Shown here: piece after piece, positions 15,300 to 24,220 of the stretch | How positions within the stretch are numbered: position 1 is the first letter of the stretch | Layout: every line of letters starts with the position of its first letter | Origin: Halorientalis marina | GTDB lineage: Archaea > Halobacteriota > Halobacteria > Halobacteriales > Haloarculaceae | Length of the DNA stretch: 64,000 bases | Direction: 5' to 3' | NCBI RefSeq assembly: GCF_023028345.1 | Contig: NZ_CP095487.1 | Span: 2,480,001-2,544,000 of the forward strand | Notes under the pieces: model-generated | Databases searched by the model: none | Seen by the model: the letters and a program-made list of their open reading frames with translations, nothing else | What the model was told of the DNA's origin: nothing | Made by a program: the position numbers and the translations under genes

Positions 15300-15695
15300 T
15301 TACCCTATCTGAACGGCAAATACGATCTGGTCGGTCAGGAGAATCTGAAGCGGTTGGCCGGCGTCGTTCCATTCCTGTGTTTCTGAGTACGGTGATTCTC
15401 TGGTCTCGTCGGTATACGTGACTTCTACGTCGTAGTCACTGTCCATTATCACCTCGTTGTTGATCTTCTGTCTCGAATGCGGATTCATGTCGAAACTGGT
15501 CTCTATATTCGGTGACGTCTCACCGCGCTGCGTTACCGTCACCTCGACTGTCCGCGATACTTCTGCAACGTTGTGAATGATGACATCAGTTGCACCCCGG
15601 CTACTCCGGCCCCCATCGACACAACCAGCGATCCCGACAAGGCCGGCTAACCCAATTCCAGCGAGGAAGCGTCGCCGTGATCGAGTCGATCTCAT
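15300..15695 (-). CDS. Tat lipoprotein of unknown function
   Basis: A 131-residue protein beginning MRSTRSRRRFLAGIGLAGL with lipobox GIAGC, a haloarchaeal twin-arginine lipoprotein signal. The mature part (about 105 residues) is a beta-rich domain with repeated polar strands such as VIIHNVAEVSRTVEVTV. The start at 15695 is preferred over 15704 because a TTTATTT box lies about 25 bases upstream. Surface-bound; no family recognised. Confidence 0.7.
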   Translation of the reverse strand: MRSTRSRRRFLAGIGLAGLVGIAGCVDGGRSSRGATDVIIHNVAEVSRTVEVTVTQRGETSPNIETSFDMNPHSRQKINNEVIMDSDYDVEVTYTDETRESPYSETQEWNDAGQPLQILLTDQIVFAVQIG

Positions 15696-15963
15696 ACGCC
15701 TCATTCAACTCACTGAAATAAAAGGGCACTCTTGGCTTCAGTCCCTCTTTGTCTCTCTGCGGTCAGCGGAGTCAATCCGAGACTGTCAACTCAACACTCA
15801 AGCGGAAGTACGGTGCGTTCGTTCGCTCACGACGATGGTGGAAGCAATCCCGTGAACTCACTATTCCTGTCTCAGTCACAACATCGAGCGATCACTCTGA
15901 GTGGCCAAGACAGGTGAAGCACAGATCGCTCAATACAGGGAACTCTCAAATTTCGTAGCACAG

Positions 15964-16200
15964 TCAGTTCCCTGAATGTATCTCTCCATCTGTTTGAAAT
16001 ACCGTGATTAAAACCAGCACGAGTGTTCCAAACACAATTGCACTTCCGATCATGCGAGCGGTGGTTGATATTGCCGTTTCATACCCTCGAATCGCAATAG
16101 CAATATCACCAAGCGTTGCGACCCCGAGTCCGAGTAAAAAGACGCAAGCGATGAGGAGATGTCGGATTGATCCGAGTAGTTCGTTCGTTTTGGAGGGCAT
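15964..16200 (-). CDS. Small membrane protein
   Basis: A 78-residue protein from the ATG at 16200 (MPSKTNELLGSIRHLLIAC), with membrane segments near residues 12-32 and 45-68. A GATTATG box about 28 bases before this ATG supports it over the ATG at 16227. Codon use is less GC-rich than in the flanking core genes. Function unknown. The 268 bases between it and the lipoprotein gene hold no visible gene. Confidence 0.5.
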   Translation of the reverse strand: MPSKTNELLGSIRHLLIACVFLLGLGVATLGDIAIAIRGYETAISTTARMIGSAIVFGTLVLVLITVFQTDGEIHSGN

Positions 16201-16335
16201 CAATAGGAATTCTAATAGTATCTTCATAATCCTACCGAAACAGACAGCAGCAGGCCAACACGGAGTCTTCAGCGAACAGCCGTTACAGGAGAAAATATGT
16301 CTGAAGAAGAGGATTTCAACAGAGCCCCTACAGTC

Positions 16336-17994
16336 TCATTCGACGATGGTTACACCCGTAATCTCGAATCGTGCCCCACCATCCTCACTCTCGGTGACGT
16401 GAATATCCCATCTGTGTGCAGCGACGATCTCGGCGACGATGGCCAGCCCAAACCCGGTACCAGCCTCGCTAGTCGTGTAGCCCGCTTCGAAGGCATCCGA
16501 CCGCTCTGCTGGTGGGATTCCTGGTCCATCGTCAGCAACGTAAAATCCTGGCTGGTCACTTAGCTTCCCGACGGTGACGGTCACGTCCGGGCTTCCATGG
16601 TCAATCGCGTTCCGAAAGAGGTTCTCGAACAGTCGCTTCACCCGATCGGGGTTCGCCTCGAAGGTGAGGTCATCGTCGAGCGTCAACTCGGCATCGCCAG
16701 TCGCAACCATTGCCCAACAGTCCTGGACAATCGTCGAAAGCCGTACTGCATCCCAGTGTTCGATCTGCTGACCATCTCGTGCGAGCGTGAGGATCTCACC
16801 GATCAGCGTCTCCATTCGTGTGAGTGCCCGGTCGATTGCCGCGACGTTGTCGTCGTCTACCTCCAGGTCTTCGCGGAGGAGTTCGAACCGGCCCTGAGCC
16901 ACGTTGAGCGGATTCCGCATATCGTGGCTCACGAGACTGGCAAACCGATCGAGACGTTCGTTTTGGCGTTCTAGTTCTTGCCGATACTGCTCGCGCTCGG
17001 TCACATCCGTGAACGTTAGGGTGCTACCAAGTCCCCGTTTCGCCGTTCCGTAGGGTGTGTCCGTCAGTCGGAAATAACCCGTTCCCCCATCGTGCAGTCT
17101 CTCCAGGATTGGGGTTTCACTATCGAGGCGCTCTGCCACTGACGGGAGTATCGAATCGAGTGGTGCACCGCGTGCAGTGGCGAGATTCGTGAAGAGCTGA
17201 CGGGCAGCCCGATTCGTGTCCCGAATATGGCCGTCCGCATCAAGTGCAATCACAGGAGTGTCCCGTTCTGCAGCGAGTTGAATAGCTTCAAACCGGTCGA
17301 GATAGACGAACATGACGCCGACGGCGAAGATGGCCACTCCGAGGGGTTCATACGTGATGTCGATGAGGGCGGGCGTTGTATAGCCGATTAGGTCCGCTGC
17401 GACCGGGAGGCCAGTAATCCCGACCAGCACCACGAGTGGGCGCGTATCGAGGTCGATCGCGGTGAACAATTCCAGGAGCATGAAGTAGCCGATGAAGGCG
17501 AGCGCGTAGGACAGCCCCATTGCGGCCCAATGCAGCGGGCCTGTGGCAACGGCTAGATGGGAGAATGGCGTAGTGAGGGGAGTCGCTGTGAAATACCCGT
17601 GATGGAGGGGGTTCGTGACTTTCACAGCGACGAGGGCGACGAAGACACCGACGGCGAGCTTGCGGTAGGTCGGGTTGCGATGATATGTGCGGTTCGTATA
17701 CGCCGAGCAGAAGTATAGCCACGCGCCCACAGCTGCAAGGCCTAAAATCAGGCCGAGGACATACCAGCCGAGTTTGAGTTGCCGCGTCGGCGATATGAGT
17801 AGCCCGACATGTGCGGTTGCCCATCCACCACTCGTGAGGAGAAGCGCCAACAGGCCCCGGCGCGTGTCTGCATCGCTAATGCGCTGGAGACGAGTGAGAC
17901 TACCGAAACAGGCGAGCGCCGCGAGGGCAAACAGCGTAACGTACAGAGAAAAGATCAGGGATGACGAGAGAAGTGCCACTACGAGATCAGACAA
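16336..17994 (-). CDS. Sensor histidine kinase with 7TM N-terminal domain
   Basis: A 552-residue protein. Seven membrane helices (residues 1-230) form a 7TM sensor like the histidine-kinase N-terminal 7TM domain. A PAS domain follows (about 240-335, DTPVIALDADGHIRDTNRAA). Next is a HisKA dimerisation helix with phospho-acceptor His in ASLVSHDMRNPLNVAQG, then HATPase with N box NLFRNAIDHG, G1 DDGPGIP and G2 GTGFGLAI. The start codon is TTG at 17994; a GTG at 17979 is an alternative. No receiver domain and no partner regulator are adjacent except the DUF7344 gene upstream. Confidence 0.88.
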   Translation of the reverse strand: MSDLVVALLSSSLIFSLYVTLFALAALACFGSLTRLQRISDADTRRGLLALLLTSGGWATAHVGLLISPTRQLKLGWYVLGLILGLAAVGAWLYFCSAYTNRTYHRNPTYRKLAVGVFVALVAVKVTNPLHHGYFTATPLTTPFSHLAVATGPLHWAAMGLSYALAFIGYFMLLELFTAIDLDTRPLVVLVGITGLPVAADLIGYTTPALIDITYEPLGVAIFAVGVMFVYLDRFEAIQLAAERDTPVIALDADGHIRDTNRAARQLFTNLATARGAPLDSILPSVAERLDSETPILERLHDGGTGYFRLTDTPYGTAKRGLGSTLTFTDVTEREQYRQELERQNERLDRFASLVSHDMRNPLNVAQGRFELLREDLEVDDDNVAAIDRALTRMETLIGEILTLARDGQQIEHWDAVRLSTIVQDCWAMVATGDAELTLDDDLTFEANPDRVKRLFENLFRNAIDHGSPDVTVTVGKLSDQPGFYVADDGPGIPPAERSDAFEAGYTTSEAGTGFGLAIVAEIVAAHRWDIHVTESEDGGARFEITGVTIVE

Positions 17995-18161
17995 CCGTTG
18001 CTGCCAAGACTCTATTGATAGTTTTCAGTGTCTGAAACGGTGTCATACAACGGTTCACACACACCAGTTTTCGGCACTTCTGAATCGCTCGATACAGGGC
18101 GCGTATCGGTCGGAGAACGTCTTTGCTCTCGGTATTCATTGAGTGGTGTGTCGATTGCACG

Positions 18162-18485
18162 TCACAGCCAATCGTCTGGGAGTTCATCTTCGTGGTCATC
18201 CAGTAGTTCGAGCAGTGGCCTGATTTCATCGAAGTTCGGCCCCTTCATCACTTCGTGTGTGTCCTCGTCCCACTCGATAAACCCGTAATCGGTCAGCTTC
18301 GGCAGGTGAACGTGTTGCATCGACACGAGACGCTCGACCGCGTCAGATTCGCTTTCGGAGTCAGCAATGACGACTGCTGAATCGTCTTGAGGATTGTGCT
18401 CTAACAACGCAACCAATAGCTTCCGTCGCTGAACGTCGGCCAATGCGTCCACCATATCGTCAAATGAGATTGTCTGCCCCCACAT
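18162..18485 (-). CDS. DUF7344-type winged-helix regulator
   Basis: A 107-residue protein. The segment FDDMVDALADVQRRKLLVALL, then a basic/acidic linker, and SMQHVHLPKLTDYGFIEWDEDT is the haloarchaeal ArsR-like DUF7344 pattern, in which a short winged helix senses through its partner. It lies about 170 bases upstream of the histidine kinase in the same direction and may act with it. Target genes unknown. Confidence 0.75.
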   Translation of the reverse strand: MWGQTISFDDMVDALADVQRRKLLVALLEHNPQDDSAVVIADSESESDAVERLVSMQHVHLPKLTDYGFIEWDEDTHEVMKGPNFDEIRPLLELLDDHEDELPDDWL

Positions 18486-18580
18486 TCTTCATATTCGTTC
18501 ATCGGCCAGGACACAGATAACATGCCCACAATTTCACAGTGATCTAACGTTTGATTATCCGAGTGAACAGACGTAGATTT

Positions 18581-18640
18581 GCTCAGTGCGCACGCACACT
18601 GAGCAGAGCGAGTGTCCGGTTCTCGGCGCAGAGAGCCGGT
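18581..18640. repeat. Two adjacent stem-loops
   Basis: GCTCAGTG at 18581-18588 pairs with CACTGAGC at 18597-18604 (8-base stem). CCGGTTCTC at 18616-18624 pairs with GAGAGCCGG at 18631-18639 with one G-T pair. They lie in a gene-free gap, 18486-18721, between two leftward genes and could end the upstream transcript or be remains of a palindromic repeat. Confidence 0.55.
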
Positions 18641-18721
18641 CAGTACAGAAGACGCACCTTTCACCAACTACCGTGGTCCGTTGCTCATCCTAACTGCACC
18701 AGAGATTGGCAGGCAAACGTC

Positions 18722-18892
18722 TCACTCCTTCTCAGCGGTCGAGACGTCCTGCCAAGACGACTCACCGAAGAACGACTGAAGCGCCATGAGGACTCCCACG
18801 TACGTCCCGAAAACAACGACTAAGAGCGGGATCACAAGTGCCAGCACTAAACTCCCTAGTGGGTTGGCTCCGAACATCTGGAGGGGCGTCAT
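18722..18892 (-). CDS. Small single-pass membrane protein
   Basis: A 56-residue protein from the ATG at 18892 (MTPLQMFGANPLGSLVLALV) with one long hydrophobic segment and a charged tail QDVSTAEKE. The ATATTATATGGG box at about 18915-18926 is spaced correctly for a leaderless mRNA from this ATG, so the longer GTG start at 18940 is less likely. Function unknown. Confidence 0.5.
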   Translation of the reverse strand: MTPLQMFGANPLGSLVLALVIPLLVVVFGTYVGVLMALQSFFGESSWQDVSTAEKE

Positions 18893-19005
18893 GTCATACA
18901 GTAGATTCCATCCCCATATAATATTGTCGAAATCGTGCACAACCGCTTACATCTGTGACTTCTGGATGAGACAAATATTTTGCCTTTGCATGTCGTTTTT
19001 TGCTT

Positions 19006-19269
19006 GTGTCCCCTATAGAGTCCCTCAAGGAAACGTGGAGTACCGTAACTAGTTTCAACTCAGTATGGGTGTGGTTTCTCCTCGTCGGAGTTGCTGGTGG
19101 AGTTGGACTGTTCATTTCTTGGGAACTGAGCGAACTCTGGGAACACCTGTTCGGGTACTCCTCGGTAATGACCGTACTGACGACGATTATCGTCCTCTTG
19201 CTGTCCTATTTCTGCCTGAGCTACCTTGCCTCATCTGTTCTCGACAATCAGGAAGTGAGTGCGAAATAG
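19006..19269 (+). CDS. Two-helix membrane protein
   Basis: An 87-residue protein with membrane segments at about residues 18-38 (VWFLLVGVAGGVGLFIS) and 52-74 (MTVLTTIIVLLLSYFCLSYL). The start is probably a GTG at 19006, because AAATATTTT lies about 28 bases upstream; a TTG two codons earlier is possible. It is divergent from the small membrane gene at 18722-18892. Function unknown. Confidence 0.45.
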   Translation: MSPIESLKETWSTVTSFNSVWVWFLLVGVAGGVGLFISWELSELWEHLFGYSSVMTVLTTIIVLLLSYFCLSYLASSVLDNQEVSAK

Positions 19270-19466
19270 GCAGTTCTACTGACCGGCTGATTCATCCGGA
19301 ACGGTGTGAAACCAACGATGGCCAACTGCTGACTGCAAGTTCTGAGTCTTGCGGTCGCTCACATCCCATGTCTGAAATCCGTCAGAGTGGCGAGTGTTGA
19401 ATGCAACGCGCGTATCGGTCATCGAATCTGCGAAGGCCGGCGAGCGAGTGATTGGTTTGACGCAGG

Positions 19467-19883
19467 TCACCCAGTAGCCCGATGGATCCGCCGATACTCC
19501 ACGCCACCTGCCAACCCCGCGAGAACGACGACGCCGACCCAGAAGAGAATATACAACGCGAATGGTGTCGGAACAGCAGCAGGTGCACGAACTGGGGTCG
19601 TCAGCCACGAGCCGACGACTGAAACCAGCAGGCAGACAGCGACGACGATACCAGGTGCAATGACCCCCTCACCGACGTAGAACAGGACTGGGACGAATCC
19701 GAGAAGAAACATTCCAAGAATGATATACGATCCATTGAGTGGTTTGACCGTGAGCATCTCCCCCAGATTGTCAAACCAATAATTCCAGAGCAGAGTCGCC
19801 ACACCTGCGTGGACGATCCCCCCGACCACCCCCCAGATAACCGAAGCCCGTGAGACCAGCGTTCGCGGTGAGTCACCGCTCAT
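19467..19883 (-). CDS. Four-helix membrane protein
   Basis: A 138-residue protein with hydrophobic segments near residues 12-34, 50-70, 74-96 and 108-128 and few charged residues apart from the ends. No motif or family recognised. It ends the AT-richer accessory stretch. The upstream gap 19884-20044 shows no gene. The gap downstream (19270-19466) shows none either. Confidence 0.55.
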   Translation of the reverse strand: MSGDSPRTLVSRASVIWGVVGGIVHAGVATLLWNYWFDNLGEMLTVKPLNGSYIILGMFLLGFVPVLFYVGEGVIAPGIVVAVCLLVSVVGSWLTTPVRAPAAVPTPFALYILFWVGVVVLAGLAGGVEYRRIHRATG

Positions 19884-20044
19884 ATGATATGGCAGTCGGT
19901 CGCCTCCCTAAGCAATTGTGCCGTGCCGAATCCATCCTCTGTATGCAGCAGCGCTCTGATAGCATCAACGCGAACTGGTAGAAGCTACAGCGGTAGGTTG
20001 GCAGACACATCGAGCAACTGATGACCAGCATCCGCGCGAACGCA

Positions 20045-20150
20045 GTGAGGGCGGTTCACCGACTGCGAGGCGAAGCCGAGCAGTCGGCCTTTTTCCCCAC
20101 GTTTTTATCGCGAGTGGTTCCCGCAGGCGCTCGAAGAGCGCCGAGGAAAC
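20045..20150 (+). repeat. Dispersed repeat, copy 2
   Basis: Plus-strand order: CGGTTCACCG, then a hairpin (CCGACTGCGAGG to AGCAGTCGG), CCTTTTTCCCCACGTTTTT, TCGCGAGTGG and a second hairpin (GGCGCTC-GAA-GAGCGCC at about 20127-20141). It matches 15021-15120 in inverted orientation. It lies just past the stop codon of the leftward mscS-like gene. Confidence 0.65.
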
Positions 20151-20172
20151 CCGAGCGATAAAAAGTGGTTGT

Positions 20173-21066
20173 CTAGTCGTCCGCGGGTTCGATGACGCCC
20201 TCGATGTTGGCGATTTCGAGGTCGCCGCCGATGGTACGGTTCGGGTAGGGAATGTTGATTCCCTCCTCGTCGAACCGCTGTTTGACGGCCTGGACGTACT
20301 CGCCGCGGGTTTTCACGAAGTCCGCCCGCGAGGGGTTCGAAATCCAGATGCGCGACTTGAGGCCGACGGAGGAGTCTCCCAGTTCGGTCAGGCGGACGGA
20401 CGGCGCCGGGTCGTCGAGGATGTCCTCGTTGTTTTCGGCTTCCTCGATGATAATTTCGGTCGCCTTGTCGATGTCGTCGTCGTAGCCGATGCCGAAGAGG
20501 AACTGCAGGCGGAGCTGGTCCTTCGCGACCGGGTTCTTGATGACCCCGTCCGTGAGCTGTGAGTTCGGGACCGTCAGGAGTTCGTTGTCGAAGGTCCGGA
20601 CGCGGGTGACTCGCAGGGAGATGTCCTCGACGACGCCGGAGTTGCCGTCCCACTCGATCCAGTCGCCGATACGGAACGGCCGGTCGGTGAAGATGAAGAT
20701 GCCGGCGACGAAGTTCGAGATGACGTCCTGCATGGCGAAGCCGATAGCCAGCGTCGCGGCGGCGGCGATGGTCGCCAGCGACTGGAGGAAGTTCCCGTAG
20801 CCGGCGAACCCGAACGCGAAGGAGATGGCGAAGAAGACGATCAGGACGCTCACGAGCTTCTGAAGTGGCTTCTTCGCGTGTGCGTCGAGGCCACGGCGGT
20901 CGAGAGTGCGCCCGATCAGCGGGAGGATGACGATACGCCCGGCCAGGTAGATGGTCGTAAACGCGACGAGAAAGCGCAGGGCCGAACTGATTGCGTTGGC
21001 GTAGGGGACGCCGTTCTCCGCGAGCGTCCGCGCGAGACCACCTGACAACTGGAGAACGACGCTCAC
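20173..21066 (-). CDS. MscS-family mechanosensitive channel
   Basis: A 297-residue protein with GTG start at 21066 overlapping the yhbY stop (GTGA). Three or four membrane helices are followed by the pore-lining and beta-domain signature GFAMQDVISNFVAGIFIFTDRPFRIGDWIE, then VVEDISLRVTRVRTFDNELLTVPNSQL, both diagnostic of small-conductance mechanosensitive channels. It would release osmolytes on hypo-osmotic shock. Confidence 0.93.
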   Translation of the reverse strand: MSVVLQLSGGLARTLAENGVPYANAISSALRFLVAFTTIYLAGRIVILPLIGRTLDRRGLDAHAKKPLQKLVSVLIVFFAISFAFGFAGYGNFLQSLATIAAAATLAIGFAMQDVISNFVAGIFIFTDRPFRIGDWIEWDGNSGVVEDISLRVTRVRTFDNELLTVPNSQLTDGVIKNPVAKDQLRLQFLFGIGYDDDIDKATEIIIEEAENNEDILDDPAPSVRLTELGDSSVGLKSRIWISNPSRADFVKTRGEYVQAVKQRFDEEGINIPYPNRTIGGDLEIANIEGVIEPADD

Positions 21067-21311
21067 CGTGCGATCACCGCCGTGTGCCCCCGCGTCTCGA
21101 CGAGGTCGGAGTCGACGCGGTCGGCCAGTTCCGCGGCCAGTTCGTCGGTCGTGGTCCCACCGCGGGCCGCTCGGAGGAACTTCACCTTCACGAGGTCCTC
21201 GTTCGACAGCTGCTCGGCGAGTTCGTCGACGGCCGGGTCGAGACCGTGTTTCCCGACCCAAAGTGTCACGTCCAGGTCGTGAATCCGGCCTGTCCTGTCC
21301 TCTGTAGTCAT
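21063..21311 (-). CDS. YhbY-family RNA-binding protein
   Basis: An 82-residue CRS1/YhbY domain. The DVTLWVGKHGLDPAVDELAEQL segment carries the conserved loop, equivalent to the IGKxGL of the family, followed by EDLVKVKFLRAA. In bacteria YhbY binds the ribosomal large subunit; archaeal members are thought to have similar roles. It is cotranscribed with the MscS gene and lies in a leftward block that includes rnp4. Confidence 0.85.
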   Translation of the reverse strand: MTTEDRTGRIHDLDVTLWVGKHGLDPAVDELAEQLSNEDLVKVKFLRAARGGTTTDELAAELADRVDSDLVETRGHTAVIAR

Positions 21312-21355
21312 CTCTACCGCTTTCTCGCTGGGAGGTGGTAAAAACTACGGCTCGG

Positions 21356-22570
21356 TCACTCGCACCCGACCCGTTCGGCCATCGTCACCGCTGTCGTCCG
21401 GTTGGCGCTCCCGGTGACACTGTAGGCGTAGCCGTCACACCGCCAGCGAACGGTCCGCAGGTCGTACCGGCCGCCGGCGTCCGGGCTGAACACCGCCCGC
21501 TGACCGGCGACGGTGATGAGGCTATCGTTGAGTCCTTCGCGACCGAGCGTCGTCCCCGGTTCGACGGGCGCTTTGCTCACGATCAGGATCGCGGACTCGT
21601 TCGTGACCGTCTGTGGCCGATACTGCATGGTGAGCACGGGCCGGGTATCGTCGCGGACGAACTGCGCCCGGCCGAATCGGAGGTCGCCGGGCGGGGCCGG
21701 GTCGGGGACGGTAAAGGGCGTGCTCGCGTTCGCGACCGAGATGTCGTCGAAGGTCTCGACGGTAGCCGTCTCCTCCCGGGCCGCCACCGCGGTCCCCGCG
21801 GGCGGTTCGAAGGCGAACCCGTCGTCGTACCGCGGCTCGAACCGCAGGTTCGTGTGGCGGACGGTCGTGATCCGGCGGTCGGCGCCGCTCCCGGTCACCG
21901 AACGGGCTTTCACGGGGACGAAGTGCCGGCGTTCGAGCCAGACGGTCACGGTGTGGTTCCCCTCCCCACGGCGCAGGTCGAGGACGATAGTGTCGTGGCC
22001 GTCGACGGTCTCGTTGCCCCGGTAGGAGACGCTGTGGACCGAATCGAAGGTCAGTCGACCGGCGGCCTCGCCATCGGTGCCGGGCAGGACAGGCACTGGC
22101 GAGACGCCGGTCGGGGCGACCTCGCCGGTCCCGCTCGTGTCGTCGGTGAAGACGCTGTCGAGGAAGTTCGCGTACGCGACGCGAGCGGCGGCGGTCCGCG
22201 TCCGCCCCGTCCGCATGGCGGTCCCGCGGTCCGGGTCGTACGTCAGCGTGCCGCTCCCGTTCCGGGCGACGACAGTGCCGGCCACCTCGGCTGGTACCTC
22301 CCAGCGGACGGATACCGTGTCCCCGGCCGGGCGGAGACGGACCCTGGCGCGTGTCGTCCGCTCGGTCCCGTTCGCGTACTCGACGGTCGTGACCCGTGTC
22401 GCGGCCAGTCCCGACAGCGACCGGTACTCCTCCGTCGCCTCGCTCGCGCTCGGCAGGCCGGGTGGACCCCCCTGTGACGGCGTGAGCAGCGCCAGCGCGA
22501 CGCCGAACACGACCGTCGAGATGATGAGCCCGACGGCGACCATCGCGACGAGATAGACTCGCTTTCCCAT
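21356..22570 (-). CDS. LolA-like exported protein
   Basis: A 404-residue protein with an N-terminal membrane anchor (residues 4-30, VYLVAMVAVGLIISTVVFGV). A large extracellular beta-rich region follows, with repeated strands such as YANGTERTTRARVRLRPAGD and TIVLDLRRGEGNHTVTVWLE, and a C-terminal DUF4367-like end (AGQRAVFSPDAGGRYDLRTVRW). This is the layout of haloarchaeal proteins annotated as outer membrane lipoprotein-sorting (LolA fold). Since there is no outer membrane, the real job is unknown. Confidence 0.65.
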   Translation of the reverse strand: MGKRVYLVAMVAVGLIISTVVFGVALALLTPSQGGPPGLPSASEATEEYRSLSGLAATRVTTVEYANGTERTTRARVRLRPAGDTVSVRWEVPAEVAGTVVARNGSGTLTYDPDRGTAMRTGRTRTAAARVAYANFLDSVFTDDTSGTGEVAPTGVSPVPVLPGTDGEAAGRLTFDSVHSVSYRGNETVDGHDTIVLDLRRGEGNHTVTVWLERRHFVPVKARSVTGSGADRRITTVRHTNLRFEPRYDDGFAFEPPAGTAVAAREETATVETFDDISVANASTPFTVPDPAPPGDLRFGRAQFVRDDTRPVLTMQYRPQTVTNESAILIVSKAPVEPGTTLGREGLNDSLITVAGQRAVFSPDAGGRYDLRTVRWRCDGYAYSVTGSANRTTAVTMAERVGCE

Positions 22571-22635
22571 CCCTTGTCACGCACCAGACCAATGGAGAAG
22601 ATAGGCCTTGCGTTGCGACTGGTCGTGCTGGCCGA

Positions 22636-22923
22636 TCACTCGTAGGGGTACCGCGACTGGGCCCCGCAGTCACAGGTAACGACGACGTGTCCCGACCGCG
22701 TCCGGACGCGGGCGTTCACGCCGGGCCGGAGGTAGGCGTCACAGGCGTCGCAGGTGAACCGCCGGAAGTCTCGCGGGAGCGACAGCCGGTTCCGCTCGGC
22801 CACGCGACGGGCGCGCCTGACGTAGGCGCGGGCGCGGTCGAACTGCCCGTCGGCCGTCGCCGCCCGCGCGAGGTCGTGCAGGCGGGCGATGCGCTCGGCC
22901 GCGAGGCGGTCCTGATCGGCCAT
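22636..22923 (-). CDS. rnp4: Ribonuclease P protein component 4
   Basis: A 95-residue homologue of Rpr2/Rpp21. It has two N-terminal helices (ERIARLHDLARAATADGQFD and ARAYVRRARRVAERNRLSLP), then a zinc ribbon with TCDACDAYLRPG and VVTCDCGAQSRYPYE. It binds RNase P RNA with Rnp1 and helps 5' processing of tRNA precursors. Confidence 0.92.
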   Translation of the reverse strand: MADQDRLAAERIARLHDLARAATADGQFDRARAYVRRARRVAERNRLSLPRDFRRFTCDACDAYLRPGVNARVRTRSGHVVVTCDCGAQSRYPYE

Positions 22924-23018
22924 CGACGTACCGTGGCCGCCGGACCGGCCTATAGGTTGCGCTCCGGGCCCGACCGACTTCCGGCAGGGTTTTGCCGGGC
23001 GCCGCGCTCGCCTCAGGT

Positions 23019-24086
23019 GTGCGCGTCTGCAACTACCTCGAACTCGAGGGCCAACTCGACCGCAGCGGAATCGGGACGGCCGTCGACCAGCAGCGGCGGG
23101 CGCTCGCCGACACCGAGGTCGAGGTCGTCACGTCGCCGTGGGCCGGCGGCTCCCTCCCCGGCGCCGTCGGCGGGACGCTGACCGGCCGCGGCGCCTTCGC
23201 CGACTTCGATCTCGCCCACTGCAACATGATCGGGCCGGGATCGGCCGCCGTCGCTCACTTCGCGAACCACCACGACATCCCGCTGGTCCTCCACTCCCAC
23301 GTCACCGCAGAGGACTTCGCGGGCAGTTTCCGCGGCTCGAACCGGCTGGCGGACCCCCTGCGGCGGTACCTCCGGTGGTTCTACTCCCGGGCCGACCTCG
23401 TTTGCTGTCCGAGCCAGTACACGAAACGCGTCCTCGAATCCTACCCCGTCGACGCGCCCATCGAACCGATCAGCAACGGCGTCGACATCGACGCGCTGGC
23501 CGGCTACGAGGCTCGCCGCGAGGAGTACCGCGACCGCTTCGACCTCGACGGCATGGTCGTGTTCGCCGTCGGCAACGTCTTCGAGCGGAAGGGGCTGACC
23601 ACCTTCTGTCGACTGGCCCAGGAGACCGACTACGAGTTCGCGTGGTTCGGCCCCTACGACTCGGGGCCACAGGCCTCCAGCACGGTCCGGAAGTGGACGA
23701 CCGACCCCCCGGACAACGTCACGTTCACCGGCTGGGTCGACGACATCCGTGGTGCGTTCGGTGCCGGCGACGTCTATCTCTTTCCCACGAAGGCAGAGAA
23801 CCAGGGGATCGCGGTGCTGGAGGCGATGGCCTGCCGGAAGGCGGTCGTCCTCCGTGACATTCCCGTCTTCGAGGAGTTCTACACCCACGGCGAGGACTGC
23901 CTGAAATGCGAGACCCGGGCGGAGTTCCGGGACGCCCTCGACGAACTCGCCGACGACCCCGACCTCCGGGAGCGGTTGGGCGAGAACGCCCGCGAGACGG
24001 CCGAAGAACACGGCCTGGACCGCGTCGGCGAGCGTCTGAGCGAGGTTTACCGGGACCTGCTCTCGGGCGGAACGGCGGGCCGGTGA
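23019..24086 (+). CDS. Family 4 glycosyltransferase
   Basis: A 355-residue GT-B enzyme from the GTG at 23019 (VRVCNYLELEGQLDRSGIGT matches the family opening better than the longer form). The acceptor domain ends near CPSQYTKRVLESY. The donor domain shows NGVDIDAL, FAVGNVFERKGL and the EX7E-type KAENQGIAVLEAMACRKAVV. It would transfer a sugar from a nucleotide donor, probably to a lipid. A second GT4 gene follows 134 bases later, suggesting a two-step glycolipid or polymer pathway. Confidence 0.85.
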   Translation: MRVCNYLELEGQLDRSGIGTAVDQQRRALADTEVEVVTSPWAGGSLPGAVGGTLTGRGAFADFDLAHCNMIGPGSAAVAHFANHHDIPLVLHSHVTAEDFAGSFRGSNRLADPLRRYLRWFYSRADLVCCPSQYTKRVLESYPVDAPIEPISNGVDIDALAGYEARREEYRDRFDLDGMVVFAVGNVFERKGLTTFCRLAQETDYEFAWFGPYDSGPQASSTVRKWTTDPPDNVTFTGWVDDIRGAFGAGDVYLFPTKAENQGIAVLEAMACRKAVVLRDIPVFEEFYTHGEDCLKCETRAEFRDALDELADDPDLRERLGENARETAEEHGLDRVGERLSEVYRDLLSGGTAGR

Positions 24087-24220
24087 CCCCTGGAGCGTGG
24101 GCAGAACGTCGTGGTACTGGTCGCGCGCTCGCGAGTGGAGGACCCCGCCGCTTCCGGCCAGTTTGCGGCCTCCTCACGGACCACAATCCCTAAACGGGTC
24201 GGTGAACCAGGGGGAGGCAG

